A stretch of 64,000 nt of DNA, taken from contig NZ_FUHW01000038.1 in the NCBI RefSeq assembly GCF_900163545.1, forward strand, positions 124,001-188,000, in the 5' to 3' direction. The translations under genes were made by a program, and so were the position numbers. Within the stretch, counting starts at the first letter, position 1, and every line of letters begins with the position of its first letter. The DNA comes from Arthrobacter rhombi. Lineage in GTDB: Bacteria; Actinomycetota; Actinomycetes; Actinomycetales; Micrococcaceae. This document shows, piece after piece, positions 1 through 9,105 of this stretch. The notes beneath the pieces are model-generated. The model worked only from the letters and a program-made list of their open reading frames with translations, did not search any database and was not told the origin of the DNA.

Positions 1-421
1 CGCCGCATCGGCGAAGAAGGCGGGCTTCAAGGTCGTCGATGGTGGTCTGGGAGCTTCCGAGTGGGGCAGTGCCCTGGGCGGTGGCACCTATGATGCCACC
101 ATCTTCGGCTGGATTTCATCGGGCGTCGGCGTCACCGGTGTCCCGCAGATCTTCGGCACGGGCTCGGCATCGAACTTCAACAAGTTCTCCAGCAAGGAAG
201 CCGATTCGCTCATGGACAAGCTCATCGTCACCACCGATGAGAAGGAACAGACCGACCTGCAGGTCAAGATCGACAAGTTGATCTGGGACTCGGGATACGG
301 GCTGCCGCTCTTCCAGTCGGTCGGCGTTGACGCCTATGACTCGAAGGTTGAAGGCGTGAAGTACATGTCCAACCAGACCGGTGTCTGGTGGAACTTCTGG
401 GATTGGAACCTGAAGAAGTAG
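1..421 (+). CDS. Peptide ABC transporter substrate-binding protein, C-terminal part
   Basis: Partial gene entering from the left edge; reading frame 2 gives 139 residues before the TAG stop. The protein would be an extracellular, probably lipid-anchored, solute-binding protein of the SBP_bac_5 (oligopeptide/dipeptide) family that delivers peptides to the permeases encoded next. The visible part has the usual family C-terminus: a segment ending in GYGLPLFQSVGV and an aromatic end VWWNFWDWNLKK, where this family commonly closes with Trp/Tyr-rich residues. The family assignment rests on this tail plus the downstream dppB/dppC/dppDF genes. Signal peptide and lipobox lie outside the window. Substrate specificity cannot be read. 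Confidence 0.85.
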   Translation, partial: AASAKKAGFKVVDGGLGASEWGSALGGGTYDATIFGWISSGVGVTGVPQIFGTGSASNFNKFSSKEADSLMDKLIVTTDEKEQTDLQVKIDKLIWDSGYGLPLFQSVGVDAYDSKVEGVKYMSNQTGVWWNFWDWNLKK

Positions 422-451
422 CTACGTCGGGTAACCGGATATAAGTGCCGC

Positions 452-490
452 TGAGGCGCCGGGACCATGATTCACGGTCCCGGCGTCTCA
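452..490 (+). terminator. Intercistronic hairpin after the binding-protein gene
   Basis: A 15-bp stem (452-466 with 476-490, one G-U pair) around a 9-base loop, starting 31 bases after the binding-protein stop. There is no run of T after it. It may attenuate transcription or protect the upstream mRNA end, which would keep binding protein above permease. A similar stem sits after gluB. Confidence 0.6.
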
Positions 491-598
491 GTGTGCCGCT
501 ACAAACTCCGGTGGAAGGGATTCCACCGATTGGTCGGGCAGATAGCCCGCCCCGTAGTTCCTTGACCGGGCCACGAGAAGTGATTGGGTTTTCCCTCC

Positions 599-627
599 TT
601 CCCGAGTGCTGTGAGGTGAACTACACT
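599..627 (+). promoter_or_regulatory. Possible promoter for the permease gene dppB
   Basis: TACACT at 622-627 resembles an actinobacterial -10; 17 bases upstream is TTCCCG (599-604), a poor -35. Suggestive only. The rest of 491-683 shows no gene. Confidence 0.25.
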
Positions 628-683
628 TCAGCAAAAGTACTGCCGGGTGATCCCCGGTATCTTCTACCAAGAGGCTATATTTC

Positions 684-2228
684 ATGGTGACCTACATCAT
701 CCGGCGGCTCGTCACTGCCGTGCTCATCCTCCTGGGCGCCTCATTCGTCGTCTACCAACTCACGGCCGCGGCGGGCGACCCGTTGGGTGACCTGCGAGAG
801 AGCAACGCGCCGAATAAGGACCAGCTGATCCAGCAACGCGTTGCCTTGCTGGACCTGGGCACGCCCGCCCCGTTGCGCTACTTCAAATGGCTCGGAGGGG
901 CCGCCCAATGCGTGGTTCCCCTCGTCGGCAAATGCGATCTGGGTCAGGCCATCAACGGCGAACCCGTCGTGAATGCGCTCGGCCGCGCCGCCGGCCAAAC
1001 GATCCTGCTGATCACCGCGGCGACCGTCCTGGCCATTGTCATCGGCATCGGCTTGGGCATCATCACCGCCCTGCGCCAGTACAGCACCCTTGACTACTCG
1101 GTGACGTTCATGGCGTTCCTGTTCTTCTCCCTGCCGATCTTCTGGATTGCCGTCCTGTTGAAGGAATTCGGCGCCATCGGGTTCAACGACTTCCTCAGGG
1201 ACCCCGTCTTTAGTCCGATGTCGATCCTGATCACCTCCATATGTCTGGGCATCGTCGTCGTGTTGTTCATGAGTGGGAACTACTTGCAGCGGAGCATCGG
1301 CTTCGTCATCGGCGCCGCTGCCACCGCTGGCCTGATGTATGCCCTGTCGGTGACGGGTTGGTTCAGGTCCCCGGGTCTGGGGCCGATCCTGATCGCCCTC
1401 TTCGGGGTGGGCGTCGCCTACCTGGCAACCCAACTGACCGCCGGAGTGAAAAACCGCAAGGCGTTGTACTCCTCGTTGCTCATGGTCCTGGCCGGGTTGA
1501 TCGCCTATTACGCGCTGAACCCGTTGTTCTCGGGTATTTCCGGTTGGGGCGTCCTGGGGCTCTTCGCCGCGACCATCGTGGTTGGTTGCGTCGTTGGCTG
1601 GTTCATGGGCGGATACGACCGCGGGCAGTCCATGCGCGCCGCCGCCCTGAGCGCCTTCTTCATTGCTGGGCTCGTGATGCTGGATCGCTTCATGGTGGAA
1701 TGGCCGAGCTACTTTTCCAACGGCCGCGTCAGGGGACGTCCCATCGCCACCATCGGCTCCTCGACGCCAAACCTCGAGGGCAACTGGTGGATCCAGAACC
1801 TTGACCTCTTCACCCACTTGCTGCTGCCGACCGTGGCGTTGCTCCTCGTGTCGCTGGCCAGCTACTCGCGTTACTCCAGGGCGTCCATGCTCGAGATCAT
1901 GCAGATGGACTACATCCGAACCGCCCGTGCCAAGGGTCTTCCGGAGCGGACAGTGGTCATGCGTCACGCCTTCCGCAACGCGTTGATCCCGTTGGCGACG
2001 TTGGTGGCTTTCGATATTGGTGGACTGATCGGCGGTGCGGTCATCACTGAACGGGTCTTCGCCTTCACCGGTATGGGCAACCTCTTCGTGGCTTCCCTCT
2101 TGCCGATACCCGACCCGAACCCGGTCATGGGCGTCTTCCTGGTGACCGGTCTCCTGGCTCTGGTCTTCAACTTGATCGCCGACCTGGCCTATTCCGTACT
2201 CGATCCGCGCGTAAGGGTAAAAGCATGA
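684..2228 (+). CDS. Peptide ABC transporter permease, DppB/OppB family, with large membrane insertion
   Basis: Inner-membrane permease of a peptide importer, 514 residues. The N-terminus (TM at about 5-27) and the block FFSLPIFWIAV (147-157) match the DppB fold. The C-terminal half carries the EAA coupling loop near 405-436 (DYIRTARAKGLPE) that docks to the ATPase. Usual family length is about 310-340; the excess is a block at about 180-340 with some six hydrophobic segments between FFSLPIFWIAV and LLLPTVALL. The reading frame is unbroken through it, so it is a true insertion. The ATG start follows AAGAGG. The stop overlaps the next start (ATGA), implying translational coupling. Peptide specificity is unknown. 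Confidence 0.9.
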   Translation: MVTYIIRRLVTAVLILLGASFVVYQLTAAAGDPLGDLRESNAPNKDQLIQQRVALLDLGTPAPLRYFKWLGGAAQCVVPLVGKCDLGQAINGEPVVNALGRAAGQTILLITAATVLAIVIGIGLGIITALRQYSTLDYSVTFMAFLFFSLPIFWIAVLLKEFGAIGFNDFLRDPVFSPMSILITSICLGIVVVLFMSGNYLQRSIGFVIGAAATAGLMYALSVTGWFRSPGLGPILIALFGVGVAYLATQLTAGVKNRKALYSSLLMVLAGLIAYYALNPLFSGISGWGVLGLFAATIVVGCVVGWFMGGYDRGQSMRAAALSAFFIAGLVMLDRFMVEWPSYFSNGRVRGRPIATIGSSTPNLEGNWWIQNLDLFTHLLLPTVALLLVSLASYSRYSRASMLEIMQMDYIRTARAKGLPERTVVMRHAFRNALIPLATLVAFDIGGLIGGAVITERVFAFTGMGNLFVASLLPIPDPNPVMGVFLVTGLLALVFNLIADLAYSVLDPRVRVKA

Positions 2229-3361
2229 GCAGGCCGAATCCAGAAACCCCGTCAGGGCAGATGCCCGAGGACCTCGAGGCTCCTGTTGCGCCCGAAGAAG
2301 TCCAGGGACTGTCCCAGAACGCCATTGTCCGCAAACGGTTCATGGGAAATACGCCGGCCCTCGTATCGATCGTGGTCTTCGTGGCTATCGTCGTGATGGC
2401 CTTCTCATCCATTGGCTTCGTCGGTATCCCGGGCTGGTGGCATTACAACTACGAGCAATTCAGCACCCAGATCAACGGCGGTCGCCCGACCTTCGCGAAC
2501 CTGCTCAATTGGGGGGACCACCCCTTCGGGCAGGACCGCATCGGGCGGGACTATTTCGCCATGACGATGCGCGGAACCCAGCAGTCGATCATGATCATGT
2601 TCGTCATCGGTGCCGTAGGCGGATTCATCGGCGTGGTCGTGGGGGCACTCTCCGGCTACTTCCGGGGATGGATCGAAGCGGTCCTCATGCGCATCGTGGA
2701 TATCATCATCATCATTCCGCTGCTGATCCTGGCTGCAGTCCTCGGACGGATCTCCGGTTCGGCGGTCAGCGGGAACTTGGCCACCGTGGCCCTGGGCTTG
2801 TTCATCGGAGTCATCATCTGGACGGGGCTCTCCCGTCTGGTCCGCGGCGAATTCCTGACCTTGCGCGAACGTGAGTTCGTCGATGCCGCCCATATCGCCG
2901 GCGCATCCAATACGCGCATTATGTTCAAGCACATCCTGCCGAATGCGGTGGGTGTCATCATCGTGAACGTCACGTTGCTGATGGCCGCAGCGATCCTGCT
3001 CGAGACGGCGTTGTCGTATCTGGGACTCGGGGTGAAATCTCCCGATGTCTCGCTGGGTTCGTTGATTTCGGATAACCAGGAAGCGTTCAGTACACGCCCA
3101 TGGCTGTTCTGGTTCCCCGGGTTGTTTATCGTGGCGATCTGCCTGTCGATCAACTTCATTGGTGACGGACTTCGCGACGCCTTCGACCCGCGGCAGCGGA
3201 AATTCAAAGCCAAGAAGGCCAAGGAACGTGGAGTCCACGGGTCGGCAGTGAATGATTCGGTTTCAGCAGCCGCCATCGCCCGAAGGACCGAGGGCGGGGA
3301 GGATTCGGGACGTCATGGAACTTCTGATCCCGATGATGATGGCCCGGCCCACCGGGCCTAG
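2225..3361 (+). CDS. Peptide ABC transporter permease, DppC/OppC family
   Basis: Second permease of the importer, 378 residues. It has a hydrophilic N-terminus (1-44), TM1 at about 46-66, the DppC signature HPFGQDRIGRDYF at 99-111, and an EAA loop at about 217-240 (FVDAAHIAGASN) for ATPase contact. The motif DGLRDAFDPR closes the membrane domain. About 40 further charged residues follow, ending in an acidic stretch, longer than many homologues. The ATG overlaps the dppB stop by 4 bp. The gene ends with TAG just before an oppositely oriented gene that separates it from its ATPase gene. Confidence 0.9.
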   Translation: MSRPNPETPSGQMPEDLEAPVAPEEVQGLSQNAIVRKRFMGNTPALVSIVVFVAIVVMAFSSIGFVGIPGWWHYNYEQFSTQINGGRPTFANLLNWGDHPFGQDRIGRDYFAMTMRGTQQSIMIMFVIGAVGGFIGVVVGALSGYFRGWIEAVLMRIVDIIIIIPLLILAAVLGRISGSAVSGNLATVALGLFIGVIIWTGLSRLVRGEFLTLREREFVDAAHIAGASNTRIMFKHILPNAVGVIIVNVTLLMAAAILLETALSYLGLGVKSPDVSLGSLISDNQEAFSTRPWLFWFPGLFIVAICLSINFIGDGLRDAFDPRQRKFKAKKAKERGVHGSAVNDSVSAAAIARRTEGGEDSGRHGTSDPDDDGPAHRA

Positions 3362-3398
3362 CCGGGGTCGTGTCGGGATGACAGATCCCGGCACGGTC

Positions 3399-4043
3399 TC
3401 AAGACATCACGGCAGGCAACGTCAGGCTCAGAACAACCAGGATCAGGAGGACAGCAAGATGGGTCCAATGGATGCTTCGTTGGGTCTTCAAGGATTCCGT
3501 CGACTCAACGTCGAGGGTTCCGTCCTCGGCCATGCGAGCCAGCCGGCGCCTGACGATGTTGGCGACGACACCGGAATCACTGGACCGCTGGTCACCCGGA
3601 CGAATGCTCGTATAGCTGGCGCCGGACTGGTCGCGAGACTCCGACCTGGCCGAGCGTCGAGAGTCCCGCAGCGCAGACATGACGCCGGGCGCGGGAGCAG
3701 CCCACGCAGTGAAGCGCCCCTTGGGTGTCACCAGGGCGAGCGCGTATTTGGTATCCACCAAAATGATCGTCGCCCACGGGACCTCCAAGGTCTGCAGCGG
3801 ATTAATCAAGGTGACACCGGCGTCGTTCACTTCCACCCGGGGCAACCAGAAGACGATCCATGCGGAATACCCCACCAGCAGCACGGGCAGGACGGCTGGC
3901 GCCGAATACCAGCTTCCCGTCACCAGGATCGCGATGGAACCGGCGGCAGCGAGCACGATGAGCGCCATCGCCAGGATGCGAGGCCCACGGGGCCTAAAGG
4001 TGAAGTCCCGGGTCGTGCTTTCAGCAGAAGTCATAACTCCCAT
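3399..4043 (-). CDS. Membrane protein with PH-like (bPH) domain, function unknown
   Basis: About 214 residues encoded antisense to the surrounding peptide-transporter genes. Seen: two hydrophobic helices close to the N-terminus (LAMALIVLAAAGSIAILV, then VLPVLLVGYSAWIVFWL), a soluble domain with the strand pattern VEVNDAGVTLINPLQTLEVPW typical of bacterial PH-like domains, an Arg/Ser-rich linker, and a final hydrophobic helix before the stop. This matches the small actinobacterial PH domain-containing proteins often seen beside transporters. Start is uncertain: ATG codons at 4067, 4043 and 4034 are in frame. 4043 is chosen because a GATAAT hexamer lies 9 bases upstream; 4034 has a GGGAG too close to it. 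No catalytic role is claimed. Confidence 0.7.
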   Translation of the reverse strand: MGVMTSAESTTRDFTFRPRGPRILAMALIVLAAAGSIAILVTGSWYSAPAVLPVLLVGYSAWIVFWLPRVEVNDAGVTLINPLQTLEVPWATIILVDTKYALALVTPKGRFTAWAAPAPGVMSALRDSRRSARSESRDQSGASYTSIRPGDQRSSDSGVVANIVRRRLARMAEDGTLDVESTESLKTQRSIHWTHLAVLLILVVLSLTLPAVMS

Positions 4044-4138
4044 AGTTTCAGGATTATCGGCAGCCATGTAATCGGCGCCACACAACACCCCCGGCCGCCA
4101 GCCCACCCGGGCCGCCGCCGGAAGGAAATGAGGACCAG

Positions 4139-5971
4139 ATGAGCCAGCAGAACCCCTCCTATCCAGAGGAAACGCCGGGCGGCGAACAGCCCGTCCTGCA
4201 GGTCAGCCACCTCTCCGTGGACTTCGGAGTGGACAAGGAATGGGTACCAGCTGCCATTGACTTGAACTACCACGTGAACGCCGGTGAGGTGCTGGCTATC
4301 GTGGGGGAGTCCGGTTCAGGCAAGTCGGCCAGTTCGATGGCCTTGCTTGGACTGCTCCCAACGAACGCCAGGGTCCGTGGCGAAGTGAAGCTCAACGGGC
4401 AGTCGCTGCTCGGGCTCTCCGGTTCGAAGATGCGCCAGGTACGCGGCAATGACGTCGCGGTGATCTTCCAGGAGCCGATGACCGCCTTGAACCCGGTCTA
4501 CACCATCGGATTCCAGATCATGGAGACGCTGCGACTCCATAACCCGATTTCCCCGGCGCAAGCCCAGAAGCGGGCCCTGGAAATGCTCGAACTCGTCGAA
4601 CTTCCGGATCCGATGAAGGCGTTCAAGTCGTATTCGCACCAACTCTCCGGTGGCCAGCGTCAGCGTGCCATGATCGCCCAGTCCCTGTCCTGTGACCCGA
4701 AGCTGCTCCTCGCCGACGAACCGACCACAGCGCTGGACGTCACGGTTCAGGCCGAAATCCTGGACCTCATGCGCAACCTGCGCAATAAGTTGAATTCGGC
4801 CATCGTGCTGATCACCCACGACATGGGCGTGGTTGCCGACCTGGCAGACCGCATCGCCGTCATGCGGCAGGGGCGCATCGTCGAACACGGAACCGCCCAT
4901 GAGATCTTCAACGAACCGCAGCACCCCTACACGCAGGCGCTACTTGCTGCCGTGCCGAAACTGGGGACCGGGGGTGACTCGCTCGGCAGCGTGGACGTCG
5001 ATGCCGCCGTGGCGGCAGCTTCAGGAACCGAGCTGGATTCCGACACGGATGAGTCCTTGGAGATTCGTGAACGCAAACTCCTCGACGAGGCCCAGGAAGC
5101 CCGGCGCGGGGCTGCGAAGATCGAAGACCGTCCGGTAGTGCTTGAGCTCAAGGACGTCGCCATCGAGTACCCGAAACAGGGGCGCGTCCCTGCCTTCCGG
5201 GCCGTTGAGGACGCGAACCTCACCGTCCACCAGGGCCAGGTCGTCGGTCTGGTCGGCGAATCGGGTTCGGGAAAGACGACCATCGGACGGGCTGCGGTTG
5301 GTCTGCTGCCCGTGGCCGAGGGGTCCTTGAAGGTCAACGGGGCGGAACTCTTCGGGCTCAAGCCCACCTCCAAGGAACTGTTCAACATCCGCCGACAGAT
5401 CGGCATGGTCTTCCAGGACCCGTCGAGTTCGCTGAACCCGCGTCTTCCGATCGGGGAGTCCATCGGGGAACCGATGCTGTTGGCCAAGGTCGCCAAGGGG
5501 GTCGAACTACAAAAGAAGATCGAGACCCTGCTGGACCAGGTGGAGCTTCCGCGCAACTACCGCAACAGGTACCCCCACGAACTCTCCGGCGGCCAGAAAC
5601 AACGCGTGGGCATCGCCCGGGCCCTGAGCCTGGAACCTCAATTGATGGTCGCCGACGAACCGACGTCGGCCTTGGACGTATCGGTGCAAGCGAAGGTCTT
5701 GGAGCTGTTCCAGGATCTACAAGCCCAGATGGGGTTCGCCTGCCTCTTCGTCACGCACGACCTCGGGGTGATCGACGTTCTCGCCGACCACATCGTGGTG
5801 ATGCGCAACGGGCAGATCGTTGAACAAGGAAGTCGCGACGATGTCCTGCGTCGGCCCAAGGACCTCTACACGCAGCGCCTCATGGCCGCCGTCCCGGTTC
5901 CTGATCCTGACGCCCAGCGAGAACGCCGCGAACTGCGCGCCCGCCTGCTGGCCGATTCCGAAGCCTCCTGA
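4139..5971 (+). CDS. Fused peptide ABC transporter ATP-binding protein (DppD-DppF)
   Basis: Cytoplasmic ATPase of 610 residues holding two complete nucleotide-binding domains that energise the permease pair. First domain: Walker A GESGSGKS at 56-63, signature LSGGQRQR, Walker B LLLADEPTTALD, then an oligopeptide-type extension EPQHPYTQALLAAVP. A charged linker of about 60 residues follows. Second domain: Walker A GESGSGKT, signature LSGGQKQR, Walker B LMVADEPTSALD. In many bacteria these are separate genes; fused forms are common in actinobacteria. It is parted from its permease genes by the antisense gene at 3399-4043, so it may have its own promoter. Start ATG follows GGAAGGAAATGAGG. Confidence 0.95.
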   Translation: MSQQNPSYPEETPGGEQPVLQVSHLSVDFGVDKEWVPAAIDLNYHVNAGEVLAIVGESGSGKSASSMALLGLLPTNARVRGEVKLNGQSLLGLSGSKMRQVRGNDVAVIFQEPMTALNPVYTIGFQIMETLRLHNPISPAQAQKRALEMLELVELPDPMKAFKSYSHQLSGGQRQRAMIAQSLSCDPKLLLADEPTTALDVTVQAEILDLMRNLRNKLNSAIVLITHDMGVVADLADRIAVMRQGRIVEHGTAHEIFNEPQHPYTQALLAAVPKLGTGGDSLGSVDVDAAVAAASGTELDSDTDESLEIRERKLLDEAQEARRGAAKIEDRPVVLELKDVAIEYPKQGRVPAFRAVEDANLTVHQGQVVGLVGESGSGKTTIGRAAVGLLPVAEGSLKVNGAELFGLKPTSKELFNIRRQIGMVFQDPSSSLNPRLPIGESIGEPMLLAKVAKGVELQKKIETLLDQVELPRNYRNRYPHELSGGQKQRVGIARALSLEPQLMVADEPTSALDVSVQAKVLELFQDLQAQMGFACLFVTHDLGVIDVLADHIVVMRNGQIVEQGSRDDVLRRPKDLYTQRLMAAVPVPDPDAQRERRELRARLLADSEAS

Positions 5972-5998
5972 CCTACCGGTAGGGCGCGAACTGTTCAG

Positions 5999-6028
5999 GC
6001 CCGCCGGCACCAGATGGTGTTGGCGGGC
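5999..6028 (+). terminator. Hairpin downstream of the peptide transporter ATPase gene
   Basis: 14-bp stem (5999-6012 with 6015-6028, two G-U pairs) with a very tight loop, 27 bases after the dppDF stop. No T run, so it is a weak or factor-assisted terminator. Confidence 0.45.
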
Positions 6029-6136
6029 ACCATCGGCAGATCTTCACTGTGATTTGCCTCTCAACTGCAGGCCGCGTAGCTCTAGGGATTTCCTGCCGAG
6101 CGGCCCCCGTGGTGGCGGCGCCCAGAACGCCGCCGG

Positions 6137-6166
6137 TTCGGGCAACTTTTCACGAAGGTCTAGACT
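6137..6166 (+). promoter_or_regulatory. Probable typA promoter
   Basis: TAGACT at 6161-6166 as -10 with TTCGGG at 6137-6142 as a weak -35 (18-base spacer). This implies a leader of about 65 bases for typA. Confidence 0.4.
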
Positions 6167-6236
6167 GGTCTATTGGGTCAGCCGTGGCCCCACGTCTTCG
6201 ACCCAAAAAACATCAACTTGAAGCGAGCCTTTACGC

Positions 6237-8159
6237 ATGTCAGATCTTTCCCCGGGAACCACTAGCGCTACTCGCGAGGATCTTCGCAACGTCGCCATCG
6301 TCGCCCACGTCGACCATGGAAAGACCACGATGGTCGATGCCATGTTGTCGCAGACCGGCGCCTTCTCCTCGCATGGCGACACCACGGAACGCGTGATGGA
6401 CTCCGGCGAGCTCGAACGCGAGAAGGGCATCACCATCTTGGCCAAGAACACCACGGTGTTCTACTCCGGCCCCGCCGCCAACGGCCACGACGTCACCATC
6501 AACGTGATCGACACCCCCGGCCACGCCGACTTCGGTGGCGAGGTCGAGCGTGGACTGTCCATGGTCGACGGTGTCGTCCTGCTCGTGGATGCCTCGGAAG
6601 GCCCGCTGCCCCAGACGCGTTTCGTGCTGCGTAAGGCCCTGACGGCAAAGCTTCCGGTCATCCTGGTCGTGAACAAGACCGACCGTCCCGACGCCCGGAT
6701 CGACGGTGTCGTCTCCGACTCCATGGACCTGCTGCTGGGCCTGGCCTCGGACCTCGCTGAGGAAGTTCCGGATCTGGATCTCGACTCCGTGTTGAACGTG
6801 CCCGTCGTCTACGCCTCAGGCAAGGCAGGCCGTGCCTCGAAGATCCAGCCAGAAGACGGATCCTTGCCGGACAGCGAAGACCTCGAGCCGCTGTTCGCCA
6901 CCATCATGGAACACGTTCCGGCCCCGACGTACACCCCCGGTGAAGTCCTGCAGGCCCACGTCACCAACCTCGACGCCTCGCCGTTCCTTGGACGTCTGGC
7001 CCTGATGCGCGTCTTCAACGGCACCTTGCGCAAGGGCGACCATGTTGCCTGGGCCCGCCAGGACGGCCAGCTGAAGACCGTGAAGATCACCGAACTGCTG
7101 GCCACCAAGGGCCTCGGCCGTGTGGCCGCAGCAGAAGCCGGACCGGGCGAGATCGTCGCCGTCGCCGGCATCGAGGACATCATGATCGGCGAGACGCTCA
7201 CCGACGTGGAGAACCCCAAGCCGCTGCCGTTGATCACCATCGACGATCCCGCGATCTCCATGACCATCGGCATCAACACCTCGCCGTTGGCCGGAAAGGT
7301 CAAGGGGGCCAAGGTCACCGCCCGCCAGGTCAAGGACCGTCTGGATAAGGAACTCGTTGGCAACGTGTCGCTCAAGGTTCTGCCGACCGCACGTCCGGAC
7401 TCCTGGGAGGTTCAGGGCCGTGGCGAACTCGCTCTGGCGATTCTGGTCGAGCAGATGCGCCGCGAAGGCTTCGAACTAACGGTTGGCAAGCCGCAGGTCG
7501 TCACTCGGACCGTGGATGGCAAGATCCACGAGCCGATGGAACTGATGACCATCGACGTCCCCGAGGAATACCTGGGCAACGTCACCCAGCTCCTGGCCGG
7601 CCGTAAGGGCCGCATGATCAACATGGCCAACCACGGAACCGGCTGGGTCCGGTTGGAATTCACCGTTCCCGCCCGTGGCCTGATCGGCTTCCGCACCCGG
7701 TTCATGACCGATACCCGTGGTGCAGGCATCGCCTCATCCATGGCCGACGGCTACGAGGCCTGGACCGGCGATATCGAATACCGGAACAACGGCTCGATGA
7801 TCGCTGACCGTGCAGGCGTCGTGACCCCGTTCGCGATGATCAACTTGCAGGAGCGTGGCTCGTTCTTCGTCCAGCCGACCTCTGAGGTCTACGAAGGCAT
7901 GATCGTCGGAGAGAACTCCCGCGCCGATGACATGGAGGTGAACATCACGAAGGAAAAGAAGCTCACCAATATGCGTGCCGCTTCCTCGGACTCCTTCGAA
8001 AACCTCACACCGCCACGCCACCTGACGCTGGAGGAGTCGCTCGAGTTCGCCCGCGAAGACGAGTGTGTTGAGGTCACCCCGGATGCCATCCGTATCCGCA
8101 AGGTCATCCTCAACTCCAGCGAGCGCGGTAAGGCTTCCCGCTCACGTGCCCGCGCCTGA
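6237..8159 (+). CDS. typA: Translational GTPase TypA/BipA
   Basis: Ribosome-associated GTPase of the EF-G family involved in ribosome assembly and stress adaptation. The 640 residues show G1 AHVDHGKT (23-30), G3 DTPGHADF (92-99) and G4 NKTD (146-149). An EF-Tu-like domain II, an EF-G-like domain and the BipA-specific C-terminal region (GRKGRMINMANHGTGWVRLEF, then RGLIGFRTRFMT) follow. Length fits the family. The ATG is preceded only by a weak purine stretch. The gene stands alone on its promoter side; a small membrane-protein gene starts inside its last codons. Confidence 0.97.
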   Translation: MSDLSPGTTSATREDLRNVAIVAHVDHGKTTMVDAMLSQTGAFSSHGDTTERVMDSGELEREKGITILAKNTTVFYSGPAANGHDVTINVIDTPGHADFGGEVERGLSMVDGVVLLVDASEGPLPQTRFVLRKALTAKLPVILVVNKTDRPDARIDGVVSDSMDLLLGLASDLAEEVPDLDLDSVLNVPVVYASGKAGRASKIQPEDGSLPDSEDLEPLFATIMEHVPAPTYTPGEVLQAHVTNLDASPFLGRLALMRVFNGTLRKGDHVAWARQDGQLKTVKITELLATKGLGRVAAAEAGPGEIVAVAGIEDIMIGETLTDVENPKPLPLITIDDPAISMTIGINTSPLAGKVKGAKVTARQVKDRLDKELVGNVSLKVLPTARPDSWEVQGRGELALAILVEQMRREGFELTVGKPQVVTRTVDGKIHEPMELMTIDVPEEYLGNVTQLLAGRKGRMINMANHGTGWVRLEFTVPARGLIGFRTRFMTDTRGAGIASSMADGYEAWTGDIEYRNNGSMIADRAGVVTPFAMINLQERGSFFVQPTSEVYEGMIVGENSRADDMEVNITKEKKLTNMRAASSDSFENLTPPRHLTLEESLEFAREDECVEVTPDAIRIRKVILNSSERGKASRSRARA

Positions 8160-8571
8160 TCAAACGACACGCCGGTTCACGCCGGTGATCACCGGCACCC
8201 TCGTCGCCATTGTGGCGGGGGTGCTGGCTGCTGTCTTCGGCACGCTGCTGCACGGGCAGATCTACTATGCGGGGGAGACACCCCTGCCGTGGGGTGCTGT
8301 GCTGGCACTACTTCTGGCGGGAAGCCTCGCCACCGTTGCCGGACTGTATGCCGAAAAAATTTGGGCTGCAGCAGTCTGCGGGCTGATCACCTATGGGCTG
8401 GTTGCCTGGGCCAGTCTGGATGCACATAACCACCTGCTGATCGGGTGGTCCAGCCACGAAACGCTGCCAGGGCCTGCCCTGGCCGCAGCGATATGGACCT
8501 ATGGGATCGCAGCCTCCACGGTGGTTGCGCTGCTGATCACCGCCGGCGGGCTGAGCGCCCGGCGTCGCTAG
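8146..8571 (+). CDS. Small membrane protein, unknown function
   Basis: About 141 residues if the GTG at 8146 is used; this start overlaps the typA stop by 14 bp and has a weak GGTAAGG upstream. A longer in-frame ATG at 8065 would run 95 bp inside typA and encodes a Ser/Arg/Pro-rich stretch that looks like a shadow of typA. The protein has about four hydrophobic helices (VITGTLVAIVAGVLAAVFG, VLALLLAGSLATVAGLYA, AVCGLITYGLVAWAS and a C-terminal one) and an Arg-rich end. I do not recognise a family. Overlap with typA suggests co-transcription. Confidence 0.65.
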   Translation: MPAPDQTTRRFTPVITGTLVAIVAGVLAAVFGTLLHGQIYYAGETPLPWGAVLALLLAGSLATVAGLYAEKIWAAAVCGLITYGLVAWASLDAHNHLLIGWSSHETLPGPALAAAIWTYGIAASTVVALLITAGGLSARRR

Positions 8572-8610
8572 GCAGCCGGCGGGACACCGAGCTCGGGCCG
8601 CGGCATTGAA

Positions 8611-9105
8611 TCAGTTGGCGGTCTGGTCCAAATGGTGGGCGACGAAGAGAGACGTCGCCACGCCCTCATCGTCGGAGGGGCGCAGCGCGTAATCGGAAAT
8701 AACATCCTTGATCCGTGAGAGTAGCTCGCGCTGATCGGCCTCCGTCAATTTCAGCCCCACCCGCATCACCTGGATTTCGTCGGGAGCCAGGCCGTTGATC
8801 TCCTGGAGAAACGTCTCGAGGAGCACGGGAGCGGCGTCGGGCAATTTCGTGCCCCAAGACATCCGGGTGCTGCGATACGGCACTTCCTTTGCCCCGCGCT
8901 TGCCCCGACGGGGCTCTTCGGATTCGAGGAACCCGGTCCCCAACAACGTCCGCACATGGTGCAACGAGGTCGCCGGATTAATCTCCAAAAGGTCGGCGAT
9001 TTCCTTATTCGTTCGGGACTTATGTAGACATAAACGCAGGATTCTCAGGCGGATCGGGGAGCTCAACGCCCTCGCCCGTGCTTGCAGCTCTTCATCTGAT
9101 GCCAT
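8611..9105 (-). CDS. ArsR-type winged-helix transcriptional regulator
   Basis: Cytoplasmic DNA-binding protein of 164 residues. The N-terminal half is an ArsR/HTH_20-like winged helix: LSSPIRLRILRLCLH, then the helix-turn-helix NKEIADLLEINPATSLHHVRTL (about 33-54) and a basic wing (EPRRGKRGAKEVPYR). No metal-binding Cys pair is visible, so a metal sensor is unlikely; the C-terminal half may be for dimerisation or ligand binding. It is divergent from an MFS transporter and probably controls it. The ATG sits 6 bases after TATGCT (9112-9117, minus strand), predicting a leaderless mRNA. Confidence 0.85.
   Translation of the reverse strand: MASDEELQARARALSSPIRLRILRLCLHKSRTNKEIADLLEINPATSLHHVRTLLGTGFLESEEPRRGKRGAKEVPYRSTRMSWGTKLPDAAPVLLETFLQEINGLAPDEIQVMRVGLKLTEADQRELLSRIKDVISDYALRPSDDEGVATSLFVAHHLDQTAN

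Noticed and set aside
741..1967. 408-codon open frame antisense to the DppB-like permease
   Set aside because: Composition is Gln/His/Gly/Asp-rich as expected from the reverse strand of a GC-rich membrane-protein gene; no domain and no ribosome site.
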